Counted from the stretch's first letter, positions 25,838 through 36,195 are shown. The stretch: DNA of 64,000 nt from JBPOFY01 sp051252415 (GCA_051252415.1 JBPOGA010000005.1:62001-126000), one strand, 5' to 3'. The notes: generated by a model not told the origin, from the sequence alone. Made by a program: numbers and translations.

Positions 25838-26302
25838 TCAGCCACCACCCGCTTTACGGATAGCGTTAAACTCTGTTTCAGTCACTGGCGTAATTGAAAG
25901 TCGGCAACCGCGCTGCAAAACACGCATCTCTTCGAGCTCTGGCATCCCCTTCATCTCCTCAAGCGACACCAAACGTTGAATATCTGAGTTATACTTAACG
26001 TCGATCAGTATCCAACGTGGATTCTCTGGGTCGCTTTTTGGATCATGATACTTCGACTGCACATCAAATGCAGTTGGGTCTGGATACGGCTGACTCGCCA
26101 CCTCAGCAATACCGGCAACGCCTGGCGGCTTCGCATTGGAATGATAGAATAAAATTAGATCACCAACCTTCATCTCATCGCGCATATAATTACGCGCCTG
26201 ATAATTGCGCACACCATCCCAAGGTTCAGTTTGCCCTGAGCGAGCCTTCAAATCGTCGAATGAAAAAACGTCTGGCTCGGACTTCATCAACCAGTAGTTC
26301 AT
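25838..26302 (-). CDS. EVE domain protein (thymocyte nuclear protein 1-like)
   Basis: 154 residues, one EVE domain (PUA-like fold): MNYWLMKSEPDVFSFDDL at the start, WDGVRNYQARNYMRDEMKVG, LILFYHSNAKPPGVAGIAEV and WILIDVKYNSD. Family knowledge: EVE domains read modified bases in DNA or RNA and occur with modification-dependent restriction genes. As stand-alone genes in bacteria (YhbP-type) their role is unclear. It begins 7 bases after the parB stop, so it is part of a LysM-parB-EVE operon. Confidence 0.92.
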   Translation of the reverse strand: MNYWLMKSEPDVFSFDDLKARSGQTEPWDGVRNYQARNYMRDEMKVGDLILFYHSNAKPPGVAGIAEVASQPYPDPTAFDVQSKYHDPKSDPENPRWILIDVKYNSDIQRLVSLEEMKGMPELEEMRVLQRGCRLSITPVTETEFNAIRKAGGG

Positions 26303-26309
26303 GGCGCAA

Positions 26310-27278
26310 CTATGTGTTTATACCGAGTTTTTCGAGTATGCGGTCAAGATCGTCATTACCGTAATACTCAATTGTCAGTTTGCCTTTTTTCGCAGAGTGC
26401 TTTAGGGCAACACGCGTATTGAAATGCTCTCCGATGCGCTTTTCCAAATCACGAATCGCAGTTTGCTCGGCTTCATTACCCTTGGATTTGCCCTTACCAG
26501 AACCACCACTGCTCTCTTTCAAGCGGCGCACCTCTTGCTCTGCCTCACGCACACTCATCCCAATTTCGATGATACGACGAGCAAGCAGTTTACGATGCTC
26601 TTCACTCGAAAGAGAAAGCAACACCTTCGCATGACCTGTCGAAAGTAAACGACGACTCAAGTATCCTTGGACCTCGCGATCAAGCGCAAGCAAACGCATT
26701 GCATTGGCGACCGTCGCACGGCCTTTACCAACACGCTCCGCGGCGGCTTCCTGTGTAAGATCAAAATCACGAACTAAGCTGGCGTAGCCTAAGGCTTCGT
26801 CGATCGGGTTGAGATTCTCACGCTGTAAATTTTCGATCAATGCCAGCGTTGCAGACGATGCATCACTCGCCTCAATGATTCGTGCCGGGATCATTTCATT
26901 CCCTAGATGCCTGTATGCATGCAAGCGGCGCTCACCAGCAATCAGCTCAAAAGTCTTTCCTTTCGCACGCACGACGACTGGTTGCAAAAGCCCTTCAGAT
27001 TGGATGCTCTTTGCGAGTTCCTCCACATGCTGCGGATTTATCTCACGACGTGGCTGATATGGATTCGCGACAATATCCTTAACTGCAAGCTCTCGATACC
27101 CGGGAGCATTAGTCGAGACTGCTGGCGATGCCGCTTTGGCAGCTACCGTTTTCTTCGCAGCTTTTACGGCGGTCTTCTTCACCGGCGTAGGTGCAGCTTC
27201 CTTGTTCGGAGCTGAAGCACCAACACCAGAGATAAGGCCACCTAGGCCACGACCGAGTCTTGATTTGTTATTTGACAT
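26310..27278 (-). CDS. parB: chromosome partitioning protein ParB
   Basis: 322 residues. The N-terminus is RLGRGLGGLISG (ParA-interaction motif), then a Lys/Ala/Pro linker of about 40 residues. The CTPase and parS region has NPYQPRR (72-78), GERR (115-118) and ENLQRENLNPIDEA (149-162). The HTH segment has TQEAAAERVGKGRATVANAM. A C-terminal dimerisation part closes it. It loads on parS sites and slides as a CTP-gated clamp. It starts 3 bases after the LysM gene. ParA is missing from its usual place; the next gene upstream is not ParA. Confidence 0.95.
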   Translation of the reverse strand: MSNNKSRLGRGLGGLISGVGASAPNKEAAPTPVKKTAVKAAKKTVAAKAASPAVSTNAPGYRELAVKDIVANPYQPRREINPQHVEELAKSIQSEGLLQPVVVRAKGKTFELIAGERRLHAYRHLGNEMIPARIIEASDASSATLALIENLQRENLNPIDEALGYASLVRDFDLTQEAAAERVGKGRATVANAMRLLALDREVQGYLSRRLLSTGHAKVLLSLSSEEHRKLLARRIIEIGMSVREAEQEVRRLKESSGGSGKGKSKGNEAEQTAIRDLEKRIGEHFNTRVALKHSAKKGKLTIEYYGNDDLDRILEKLGINT

Positions 27279-27281
27279 AAT

Positions 27282-27887
27282 TTACTGCGAAACAGGGATA
27301 AATATGGTTTGGCCGATTTGTAGATCTTTCGCCGGATTAGCGATCTTGTTGGCATTTTGAATATGTTTGATCGTCGAACCGTGCTCGCGAGCAATTTTGC
27401 TAAGCGTGTCACCAGAACGCACCGTGTAGGTAATGCCGGTCTGAGGATAATCGTCCGAAAAACGAACTGGGGTGGAAACGTTTGGCTGGTGCTCAACCGC
27501 ATTGGCAACCGACTTCAAGGCACCTTCCGTCTGCTTAGCCAACGCACTCATCTGGCGATTCACTTCGGCAATGATTTGTTGTTTTTGCACCTCATCCGCT
27601 TGGCGATATTCGCGACGCAAGGCCTCAATCGCACTAGACAGGTTGGTAATCTGAGATTCTGTGTCGTTGTTAGATACCGAGGCCGTCACCAAAGAACGTA
27701 ATCGTGCATTCTCGCGACGCATATCCTCAAGTTCCAAGCGTATATTTTTCATTTGTTGCGCGAGCAACGTCACATCCTGACTCAAATTAGCGACCGAGAC
27801 ACGCACATCATTTTGCGCAGAAACGGACTGAGAAATAAAAAGGCTTCCCGAAAATATACATAGAAGCATCAACCATGGTTTAATCAT
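27282..27887 (-). CDS. LysM-domain coiled-coil protein
   Basis: 201 residues. Signal peptide 1-25 (LMLLCIFSGSLFISQSVSAQ), a coiled coil from about 30 to 120 (LEDMRRENARLRSL, EALRREYRQADEVQKQQI) and one LysM domain at 153-198 (TYTVRSGDTLSKIAREHGST). It should sit in the periplasm, bound to peptidoglycan. It is first in the operon with parB and the EVE gene, only 3 bases from parB, which links a cell-wall protein with chromosome segregation. Confidence 0.85.
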   Translation of the reverse strand: MIKPWLMLLCIFSGSLFISQSVSAQNDVRVSVANLSQDVTLLAQQMKNIRLELEDMRRENARLRSLVTASVSNNDTESQITNLSSAIEALRREYRQADEVQKQQIIAEVNRQMSALAKQTEGALKSVANAVEHQPNVSTPVRFSDDYPQTGITYTVRSGDTLSKIAREHGSTIKHIQNANKIANPAKDLQIGQTIFIPVSQ

Positions 27888-28064
27888 AATAGAGAGGATT
27901 CAATCACCCCGACAAAAGTCAAAGCAAGAAGCACAACCGACCCTGATAATGCCTAAACTCAACTTCGACGACTGCGCATTGAGTGCCGGATACTCCCGTG
28001 ACTAGTAAGCCACCACGATTTGGAACAAAACCTATAGGAGCTAGATTGAGCACGCTGCTGTCAT

Positions 28065-31000
28065 TTAAAACCCGAATCTCAACTGCAGTATAAAGGTTCG
28101 TTCATGCGGCGGCTGATTAAAGTAATTCAGTGGATTAAGGGAGATTTCTTCATCCATAATATTTAACGCAGACAGCGAGATCTCTCCGAATTCTTTTTTG
28201 AATCGATACCCGACAGTCGTATTCAAGAGCGGGAAAGACTGATCGGGCCATCCGCTTGCTGAGCCATCGTTCTGTTGCTTCCAATACTGTATGTCAGTCA
28301 TCGCAAACCAACCGTTCGGGAGATTGACACGACCATACAGCTGTCCCCGATAGAGCGTGGCTTCAGAATCACTCTGATTAAATGGGAAATTATCTATTTT
28401 ACGCTCCAACCATGAACGACTGATGCTCACATTGGCCCCGACACTGGCATATTGCCCTAAGAATTGATCAACACGTGCGATAGCGGTGACTTCAGAATAA
28501 TCTATAGACTCCTGATATTGAGAGATCACGACCTCTCCTGGATTATCCGGAAACGCGGAAAGCTGCTCGTAAAATGATTGATCACGATCCACTTCAGAAT
28601 GAATCCAGTTCACTTCAAACCCCCAATAGGTGTTCGCTTTTGTTTGGTAATCCACCGCGATATTTGCCGATTCAATCGAGGAACCGGGAATCGACCCAAG
28701 CAGATTACTAGACATCGCATTAGAGAAGTGGTGGACAAAACCTGCGACTTGGCTTGGTTCGAGGCGCTGCTGATCATCGAGTTCAAATCCACTTAAGGAG
28801 CGACCGTATGAGGCTCTCACAGTTAACTCTGGTTGCGGTGTGAAAATGAAACCTAGCTTCGGGCTCAACTGTGATGTGCTTTCAATTTCGGGCCCAATCG
28901 GTGTGGTGAATGCATCGGCAGGGCTGTCGAAATGATCCCAAGTCAGACCAGCTATTAAATCGAGCTTCTCCGAGGCTTGATAACTAACATAGCCGTATAC
29001 CACTTGCCGATCTGCGTTGAGTTCAAACTGCCTGCTGCCGACACTATCGAGCCCAGTCGTGAATGCCAAAGAACCGATGGGCGGGCCGACATATACAGGC
29101 AAATCGACTTGAGATATGTTTTGATCCAGCTCAGTAAACTGCAACCTTGCTCCAAGTATCGCCTGAAAACGATCAAACTTAGCAATATGCTGCGCTTCCA
29201 TAGTCCACGTTTCCTGAATGCTGCTGAAATGGAAGTCGGAGAGCGCTCCAGTAATGAGCGGTCCACCAGACGCAGTTAGATAATAGAGATTCGTAGGTCG
29301 AATCGGGTCGTCGGTGGTGCTTTCATTTTCAACTCTACCGAGCAATACCAAGGTGTGATGCTCTGGCGACCATTCCTTATGATATGTTGCGAACATCAGT
29401 GGTGTTTGCTTTTCGGTATGCGTAACATCTGGGTCACGGCCGTTCGCATCCTGCGGATGCACTTGTGGTGCCGTAAGATCCACGACATCGCGATTAATAT
29501 CAGAATCAAAAATTACCTGTGTTCTAGGTTGGTTCATCGCATCATTATTCTGACGCGTAAACAGATCTCCAGATTCTCGATCTTTATATACCAATAATCC
29601 GTAGATTGTGTCGTGAGGCGTCAACGCGTGCTTCACGCTCAAGAACACATCCGTTTGCTCGAGACTGTCGTTAAAGTATTCACCCTCCCACTCACTCCTC
29701 CGAACATCAATTGCGTAGGCAGTTCGCTCCCAGTTGTAGGATTGAGAAATCTCTAATTCTTTACGCCCCCTTGAATCAACTGTGGCGGAAACTGCACCAT
29801 GTAGCCCGAGCGGATCAAACAGAGCCGAGTATTCCTGATTTGTAATCGCCTGCGAATACAAGCCGTTACTGACAGGTGAAAGCGTATTCGAGAGGAAGAG
29901 CTCTGTCGCCCAAGCACTCGCGTAGCGGCGGTTAATTCCAGACGGATCCAAAAGGTTTGCATAGGCACCTTGCTGAAAAGTATGCGCTGCGAATTGGCTA
30001 CTGTCTCGGGTAAGCGCTTTAGCCGCTTCTGCCCTCGCAAGACTATCCAAGCCCACACGCTGGTAGATGTCTGCCAAATTGGTTCGACGAACCGCTTCAT
30101 CTTGGTCCAACAGTAGTCGTGATCGATAAACAGCTCGATTATCGTTTTTATCAATGGAGACACGCAGATCGGCAACCGCTTCGTTAAAGCGGTTTTCTGA
30201 GCGCAATAGCAATGCACGATATAACCATGGCGTGGGGTCAGCCGGATCCAGTGACATCGCCAGCAAAAGTTCATCGAATGCTTTCTCCTGGCGACCGTTC
30301 TCGTAAAAACCCTTCGCGAGGTAACTACGAAGTAGTGAACGGTTTGGCTCAAGTGCGGCAGCAATCGTCAAGTCTTGAAGGCCCGCACTTTCGTCTCCAC
30401 CACGGTATGCCAGCAGACCGCGCCCCAGCCAGCCATTCGCCAAACCAGGGTCGATTTCAATGGCACGGTTAAAGGCTGCTTGCGCTGATGGTAAGTCCTT
30501 CTCGGCAGCGTGAATAAACCCATCCAGCACATGTAATTGCGCATTATCAGGCGATAAAGAGCGCGCGACTTCAGCGGTATCTCCAGAGGCCACATCGCCA
30601 AAGCTAAACTGCAAATGAGCGAGGCGAGCCCATGCAAATCCGAAGTTTGGTGAAAGCTCGATGGCCTTTAGTGCAGCGGCACGCGCGGCCTCTAGATCGT
30701 CGAGTTTTTGCAATGTATATGAACGGGCCAACCATTCGGATGCACTTCCTGGCTCACTTTTAACCTGCGCCCGGAGCTTTTCTCGCGAATCTGCCTTAAC
30801 ACTCGAAATCAACTCTTTGATCGCTCGCGACTCGGCGTTCGAGGGACCTCCAGACTGATTTAATAGATCAAGAACCCCATCAACTTGCCCGCTAGCCAAT
30901 CTCAGTGCTGCCGCGAAAAGAATCGCATCATCGGATGCAGCATGCACCTGAAACGATTTCGGAAAAACCGCGAGCGCCCCCATGATATCACCTCGACGGT

Positions 31001-31700
31001 AGGCAGCCAAAGACTGGGCAAACTTCTTGGCCTCGCTTTCATTCAGCTGAATCGCTTCAAGATCAAGAACTGCGGGGTAATACAGATACCACTGAATATC
31101 AGCGGACGCATCCAGCATGGCGGTCTTGGTGGGTTGGGCATTTAGCGCAGCAAATCCCTTCTCGCCGCTTTCCAGATCAAGGCTTCCTGCGCCATTCGAC
31201 AAAACGACATTGCCGTCAAAAAGTGAAAGTTGTGTGCTGCCATCCTGATTCACGCGTATTTCAAACTCAGTGCCTCGAATTCCAGCATTCACAGTGGGAG
31301 TCGTCACCTGAACTTCATTGCCTGGATTACGGCTAAAAAGGTACATCGCGCCATTCTGTATATTGATACGTTTTGCAGGCGCCTTGGACTTCGTATCATC
31401 GCGAAGCGTGATGGTGGTCAATTCAGTGAGACGAATCACGCTACCCGTCGGCAATTGTATCGCAGCCCGACTCAATTCACCCGTCCGCACTCCGTCACCG
31501 TAGCTTAATTGATCCCCTTGCTTAGCCTTTTTCCACCCGGTCTGGTTACGATTTATTTCAACAATATTATCTGCCGATAAAATTTCACTGAATTGATCTG
31601 CATGGAGAGGCAGCGATGTAGCAATCGCTAGTATAAAGATAATTAAGGATTTCACTACTTTATCGGCAATTTGAAGGTGAGAGGGGACGTAACAGGACAT
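28065..31700 (-). CDS. FecR-TPR-outer-membrane barrel fusion protein
   Basis: 1211 residues from ATG 31700; a GTG at 31655 would place the signal peptide (KSLIIFILAIATSLPLHADQ) at the very start and is the likelier start. The FecR domain follows (about 45-190): GDGVRTGELSRAAIQLPTGS and VNAGIRGTEFEIRVNQDGST. About ten TPR-like helix pairs lie between 230 and 620 (AWARLAHLQFSFGD, AFNRAIEIDPGLANGWLGRG). From about 650 to the end is a beta barrel of the TonB-receptor type, ending RTFILQLRFGF, but no plug domain is seen. It probably sits in the outer membrane with the TPR part in the periplasm. It is divergent from the 1187-residue secreted protein at 31794. Confidence 0.78.
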   Translation of the reverse strand: MSCYVPSHLQIADKVVKSLIIFILAIATSLPLHADQFSEILSADNIVEINRNQTGWKKAKQGDQLSYGDGVRTGELSRAAIQLPTGSVIRLTELTTITLRDDTKSKAPAKRINIQNGAMYLFSRNPGNEVQVTTPTVNAGIRGTEFEIRVNQDGSTQLSLFDGNVVLSNGAGSLDLESGEKGFAALNAQPTKTAMLDASADIQWYLYYPAVLDLEAIQLNESEAKKFAQSLAAYRRGDIMGALAVFPKSFQVHAASDDAILFAAALRLASGQVDGVLDLLNQSGGPSNAESRAIKELISSVKADSREKLRAQVKSEPGSASEWLARSYTLQKLDDLEAARAAALKAIELSPNFGFAWARLAHLQFSFGDVASGDTAEVARSLSPDNAQLHVLDGFIHAAEKDLPSAQAAFNRAIEIDPGLANGWLGRGLLAYRGGDESAGLQDLTIAAALEPNRSLLRSYLAKGFYENGRQEKAFDELLLAMSLDPADPTPWLYRALLLRSENRFNEAVADLRVSIDKNDNRAVYRSRLLLDQDEAVRRTNLADIYQRVGLDSLARAEAAKALTRDSSQFAAHTFQQGAYANLLDPSGINRRYASAWATELFLSNTLSPVSNGLYSQAITNQEYSALFDPLGLHGAVSATVDSRGRKELEISQSYNWERTAYAIDVRRSEWEGEYFNDSLEQTDVFLSVKHALTPHDTIYGLLVYKDRESGDLFTRQNNDAMNQPRTQVIFDSDINRDVVDLTAPQVHPQDANGRDPDVTHTEKQTPLMFATYHKEWSPEHHTLVLLGRVENESTTDDPIRPTNLYYLTASGGPLITGALSDFHFSSIQETWTMEAQHIAKFDRFQAILGARLQFTELDQNISQVDLPVYVGPPIGSLAFTTGLDSVGSRQFELNADRQVVYGYVSYQASEKLDLIAGLTWDHFDSPADAFTTPIGPEIESTSQLSPKLGFIFTPQPELTVRASYGRSLSGFELDDQQRLEPSQVAGFVHHFSNAMSSNLLGSIPGSSIESANIAVDYQTKANTYWGFEVNWIHSEVDRDQSFYEQLSAFPDNPGEVVISQYQESIDYSEVTAIARVDQFLGQYASVGANVSISRSWLERKIDNFPFNQSDSEATLYRGQLYGRVNLPNGWFAMTDIQYWKQQNDGSASGWPDQSFPLLNTTVGYRFKKEFGEISLSALNIMDEEISLNPLNYFNQPPHERTFILQLRFGF

Positions 31701-31793
31701 ACGAAACTAATAATACAAAAGAAACACCTCAACAGAAATCTTGTATATTACTGGAATAGAATGTTTAATAGATCCTCAAACGATTACCCCATC

Positions 31794-34700
31794 ATGAGTC
31801 TGAAACGTTCATCCTACCCATCTACACTCGCACACAAACTATTGCGCTCCATTGCTTGGATCGCAATCATCGCAAGCCCAGTAGCGCACGCACAATTGAA
31901 CCAGGGGGATATTGCCTTTACCCGTGTGACTGAGTCATCTGTCACTTTTGTTGCTTTTCGACAAATCACCGTTGACGAAGAGATCTATTTCACAGACAGG
32001 CAATGGAGGAACGGTCGCTTCGACGACTCTACAGGAGAGCTGGAATATAAGCACACCGTGGCTAGCACGATGCAACCTGGCGACCAGGTCGATATCGATT
32101 TTGGCTCGGATATCACCTTAGAATTTGCTTCCCCTTCGAATAACAACACGAGTGATCAGCTACTCGCCTATCAAAAAGATTTTGTTCCATTTGTGAATGG
32201 AACGACCATCGAGCGCCCTCGCTTCCTGTTCGCGGTATTCATTGATCGGGATTGGTATCAATGGATGCCGACGCCTCCCGGCTTGGTCGATGCGCGCACC
32301 TATCAGACTATAGGTGAAACCGCACCAGGACAGCCCACAGTCGACGCCATTCTAGACGTGAATTTAGTCTTTTCATCACTCTCTCCGAAAACCCATATCA
32401 ACCGCCGTCCCATCGAATGGTTAAACCTGATGCGGCAATCCAGCTCTTGGATATCACAAAGCACTTGGGACGCGAGCTGGCCATCCCAAGCACCCACTTG
32501 GCAAAATGAAACGCTCGGATTATCTACCTTTGGAGGCATCGTCACAATCGATACGAATCAGTATCTTATCCCAGAGAGCACCGATATAGGAACAGCAAAC
32601 ACAGCACAAATAACGCTCAAACGTCTGCTAGGCGATGAAGGCGCTGTATCTGTAGTGTTGAATACGCTCGCTTCAATTGACGGGCTAACAGAATGGGCAC
32701 CCGAGTGGACAGATGTCCCGCAAGACTTAACAGGGGTCACCTATAATGCTGACGAGGGCGAATGGATTGCAGTCGGCCCTGGCCTTGCAGATGAAGCCTT
32801 GATTGACAGCGGCAGTGGCTTTGCGCTGACCTCGCTATTTGATACAAATGGCAACGCACTCGCCGCAACCCTCACCGACGTCGTTTACCATTCCGGTGAT
32901 CAACTTTTATATGCAGTTTCGCTAGAGGGACACATTCTCAGCTCAGGAAACGGCTCCACTTGGGCTGTTCGTTATACCGCCGGGGAACCGCTTTATCGCA
33001 TCAAAAGTGTGCTAAAAAGGGTTGGAGGCGGAAGCACTCCCCACTTGTTTGCTTTGGGCGACAGCGGTACTATCGTCCAACTGATCCCAGCGACTTCAAA
33101 TTGGGTTGCTAGCACTGCAGGTAGCGGCGCGCTCTTGGATGCGGCTTTCTGCGACCTTAGCGGCACGGGAGGGTTTGTCGTCGTCGGCATGAACGGCTTC
33201 ATGGCCGTCAGGCCGACCGGTCAGCAAAACTGGTCAACGTTACCAAGTGACTTCCCAGACACTCATTTTACTGCAGTCCATGACCTTGGAGGCACCGCAT
33301 CTGGCGGCCAATCCTCTAACATTCTATTTGCAGGCACGAAGGGCCTCACCCGCCGTGGCTTTTTTAATACAGCCGGCGGGTTTTCACTATCGTCCAACGA
33401 CGTTGCAGCGGGACCAACCATGGTTGATTTCATTGATGTTCAAGATGACTTTTTCTCCGCCACAAGCAATACAGGTGTCATCGGCATCGGGCCACACGGC
33501 GCAATCGTTGCTTACGATGCCTTAGGCATCCCCATCAGCACCATTAACTTTAAAGATGGTTCGCCAGCCCTATTCTCAATTGCGAAAAATGCTGTAGGCA
33601 TCTATAAGGCCGTTGGCGAATATGGCTCAAATTACGAAGCAGATGCAAACGTAGTCATTAGCTTGCTCAATCAAATGGGCGACTTCACCAGCCAAAGTGA
33701 TGTCTCCGTGAACTGGTCCAATGGCGACACTTCTGACAAGATAGTCAACATACCCCTCGGCGGCGAAGGGATCAGCTCTATTGCACGTCGACGCTTTGAC
33801 GTCACCATCAGTCGCGACAACACTGGAGTCGGCCCGGGGCAGATCTATCGCCTCGGCATAACACAAGCCGAAGTCATTATTCTGGATTCTATAGACGGCT
33901 TAGCGGATTCGGTGAGTAGCTTCGGATCTGGGATACATATGAGTGCTGTGTCGCTAACGGATGATCCATTCAATGCAAATGTTCCTTGGCAGTTAACCTT
34001 CACCCTAGCAAACCGCTCAGTCGACGCGAGTGGTGATCTATTCCTAGATTTTGAAGGCACGAATCAGGAAAAGTTAGCACTCTCACCAGCAACTCTTGCT
34101 GCAGGTGCCTCCCAGAGCTACACGGTGAACATTCAACAACCTATGAAATCCGTACGGATCTTCGAGGAACTGCTAACTACTGGCGAGCTAGTCAGAAAAA
34201 CCAACTGGCTTATAAATTCACTTTTCTACGACGATGCATGGGCACCAAATGGAATTTTTCCGGGATCGTTCGGCTCCAGCTTTGCGGATATCGACAACGC
34301 CCCAGCACCGATCGTCAGCAACTTCACTTCATTTTATAATATAGGAGAATCCCTGTCCCAAAGCGCTCCCCTCGCAGAGGATCAGTCATCCAAAACTAAA
34401 GACAAAAAATTCGGTAATAACGGAAAACCACCGGTAGCGACAGGAAAACCCAGCCAAGATCAGGACGCGTCCAACGCTACAAGCTCAACCGATCCATCCA
34501 AACCGGACCCCGACGAGGAAATCATCGCTTTCGGATCGTTTGGTGGGCAAGTTCCAGATCCCGAAAATAACGATCCAGCAAGTGATCAATACATCTTGAT
34601 GGCAATGGAACTTGATGGAGATTCCACCATGAACGTAGGTGAAAATCAGGATGTTAATGTAATCGGCTGGTACTATGTTGGTGGCTTGTCACTCTACGAT

Positions 34701-35357
34701 TCGTATTATGTAACAAATGTTACTTGGTCTTTAGAACACGCTTCTCAAACGAATGATGGTATTGTCATCGATGGCGATGGGGTAATATACGCCGAGTCCA
34801 ACCCCTTCGTCGCCTACCCTAGAACCGGATTTGAATTGAGCGCCAGCACCGACGAATTCGTACCCGATGATGATCCAGATGTTGAGGTGTCCCCCGCTGA
34901 GCCACTTTCCATTGAGCGCGATGGAACTGAGATCGACTATGCTGACTGGAGCCCTACCGGATTCACTGGTGGCAATCTAGGCGAGACGGACGATAAAGAT
35001 AATGACGGCTATACAAACGAATTTGAATTCTTCTTCGATACTGATCCAGTTTCCGGTAGCGAAGTGCCAACGATTACTCTAGGCACTTTGGATGAAACAG
35101 GCGTAATCGTCACCCCTGTGACAGCTGGTGATAATTTGATTTTTAGCCTGATATTACCCAAGGACAGGGATAATTACCATTTGGAACTCGAAGGTTCGAA
35201 TGACTTGGGCGGCAGTTTTGACACCTTGATGGATTCCGAATTCTTAGTGACTCATCTAGGAGAAAACGTTGACAGTAACAACGTCTGGAGCGTCGAAGTA
35301 CTCAACACAACCCCACCCTATTTCATTCGTCTAAAGCTAGTGGATGAGACTCCTTAA
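31794..35357 (+). CDS. large secreted protein with propeller-like and calcium-binding regions
   Basis: The frame is open from 31671, but ATG 31794 is chosen because it gives a good signal peptide (KLLRSIAWIAIIASPVAHAQ), making 1187 residues. The first 230 residues resemble a lamin-tail-like beta domain (LNQGDIAFTRVTESSVTFVA). Residues about 240-550 carry repeated one-strand-per-blade motifs typical of a YCF48-like beta propeller (LFALGDSGTIVQLI, GFVVVGMNGFMAV). Two Calx-beta-like parts occur (TLKRLLGDEGAVSVVLNT). A Pro/Ser/Asp-rich linker follows, then the thrombospondin-type-3-like DKDNDGYTNEFEFFFDTDP near the end. Surface attachment or carbohydrate binding is plausible but unproven. Confidence 0.72.
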   Translation: MSLKRSSYPSTLAHKLLRSIAWIAIIASPVAHAQLNQGDIAFTRVTESSVTFVAFRQITVDEEIYFTDRQWRNGRFDDSTGELEYKHTVASTMQPGDQVDIDFGSDITLEFASPSNNNTSDQLLAYQKDFVPFVNGTTIERPRFLFAVFIDRDWYQWMPTPPGLVDARTYQTIGETAPGQPTVDAILDVNLVFSSLSPKTHINRRPIEWLNLMRQSSSWISQSTWDASWPSQAPTWQNETLGLSTFGGIVTIDTNQYLIPESTDIGTANTAQITLKRLLGDEGAVSVVLNTLASIDGLTEWAPEWTDVPQDLTGVTYNADEGEWIAVGPGLADEALIDSGSGFALTSLFDTNGNALAATLTDVVYHSGDQLLYAVSLEGHILSSGNGSTWAVRYTAGEPLYRIKSVLKRVGGGSTPHLFALGDSGTIVQLIPATSNWVASTAGSGALLDAAFCDLSGTGGFVVVGMNGFMAVRPTGQQNWSTLPSDFPDTHFTAVHDLGGTASGGQSSNILFAGTKGLTRRGFFNTAGGFSLSSNDVAAGPTMVDFIDVQDDFFSATSNTGVIGIGPHGAIVAYDALGIPISTINFKDGSPALFSIAKNAVGIYKAVGEYGSNYEADANVVISLLNQMGDFTSQSDVSVNWSNGDTSDKIVNIPLGGEGISSIARRRFDVTISRDNTGVGPGQIYRLGITQAEVIILDSIDGLADSVSSFGSGIHMSAVSLTDDPFNANVPWQLTFTLANRSVDASGDLFLDFEGTNQEKLALSPATLAAGASQSYTVNIQQPMKSVRIFEELLTTGELVRKTNWLINSLFYDDAWAPNGIFPGSFGSSFADIDNAPAPIVSNFTSFYNIGESLSQSAPLAEDQSSKTKDKKFGNNGKPPVATGKPSQDQDASNATSSTDPSKPDPDEEIIAFGSFGGQVPDPENNDPASDQYILMAMELDGDSTMNVGENQDVNVIGWYYVGGLSLYDSYYVTNVTWSLEHASQTNDGIVIDGDGVIYAESNPFVAYPRTGFELSASTDEFVPDDDPDVEVSPAEPLSIERDGTEIDYADWSPTGFTGGNLGETDDKDNDGYTNEFEFFFDTDPVSGSEVPTITLGTLDETGVIVTPVTAGDNLIFSLILPKDRDNYHLELEGSNDLGGSFDTLMDSEFLVTHLGENVDSNNVWSVEVLNTTPPYFIRLKLVDETP

Positions 35358-35420
35358 ATGCTTTTAACAAGTATCGCTCCCATATCTTTGAGCGAATCAG
35401 AAACGAGAAGCACTCTGACA

Positions 35421-35996
35421 ATGGCTAAACTTTATTTCTATTACTCGGCAATGAATGCCGGTAAAAGCACCGTCCTCCTGCAATCCAGCCATAATTACCG
35501 CGAACGCGGAATGCATACCCTACTGCTCACTCCAGTTGTCGACCAACGTGCTGGTGTCGGAAAAATCGCTTCGCGCATCGGGCTTTCGAAAGATGCCAGA
35601 TCCTTCGACTCCGACGATAACCTCTTTTCGGTCACATACGCCGCCCATGAGCAGGAACCAATTGCCTGCGTCCTCATCGACGAAGCCCAATTCCTCACAC
35701 GCGCACAGGTGGAGCAACTCAGCCAAGTCGCCGACGAGATCGGCATCGCGGTGCTCTGCTATGGCCTCCGCACGGACTTTCAAGGCAACCTGTTCCCTGG
35801 ATCTGCCGCACTACTTGGTTGGGCCGACAACTTGATAGAGCTCAAAACCATTTGCCATTGTGGCCGCAAAGCCACCATGAACCTCCGCCAAGGCCCTGAT
35901 GGTAAAGCGATCAAAGAAGGCGAACAGGTAGAAATCGGCGGCAATGAGCGCTACATCGCGATGTGTCGAAAGCACTTCCGTGAAGCCATGGCCTAG
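35421..35996 (+). CDS. tdk: thymidine kinase (type II)
   Basis: 191 residues from ATG 35421. The start is fixed by homology: MAKLYFYYSAMNAGKSTVLL is the E. coli Tdk N-terminus nearly verbatim, whereas the frame upstream is not conserved. P-loop MNAGKST; Walker B and catalytic Glu in VLIDEAQFLTRAQV; the lasso and zinc residues in KTICHCGRKATM and CRKHF; GGNERYIAMC near the end. It phosphorylates thymidine to dTMP in pyrimidine salvage. A (CGAACAT)n array begins immediately after its stop. Confidence 0.96.
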   Translation: MAKLYFYYSAMNAGKSTVLLQSSHNYRERGMHTLLLTPVVDQRAGVGKIASRIGLSKDARSFDSDDNLFSVTYAAHEQEPIACVLIDEAQFLTRAQVEQLSQVADEIGIAVLCYGLRTDFQGNLFPGSAALLGWADNLIELKTICHCGRKATMNLRQGPDGKAIKEGEQVEIGGNERYIAMCRKHFREAMA

Positions 35997-35997
35997 G

Positions 35998-36175
<178 letters not shown>

Positions 36176-36195
36176 TCCCACACCTACACTTTCAA

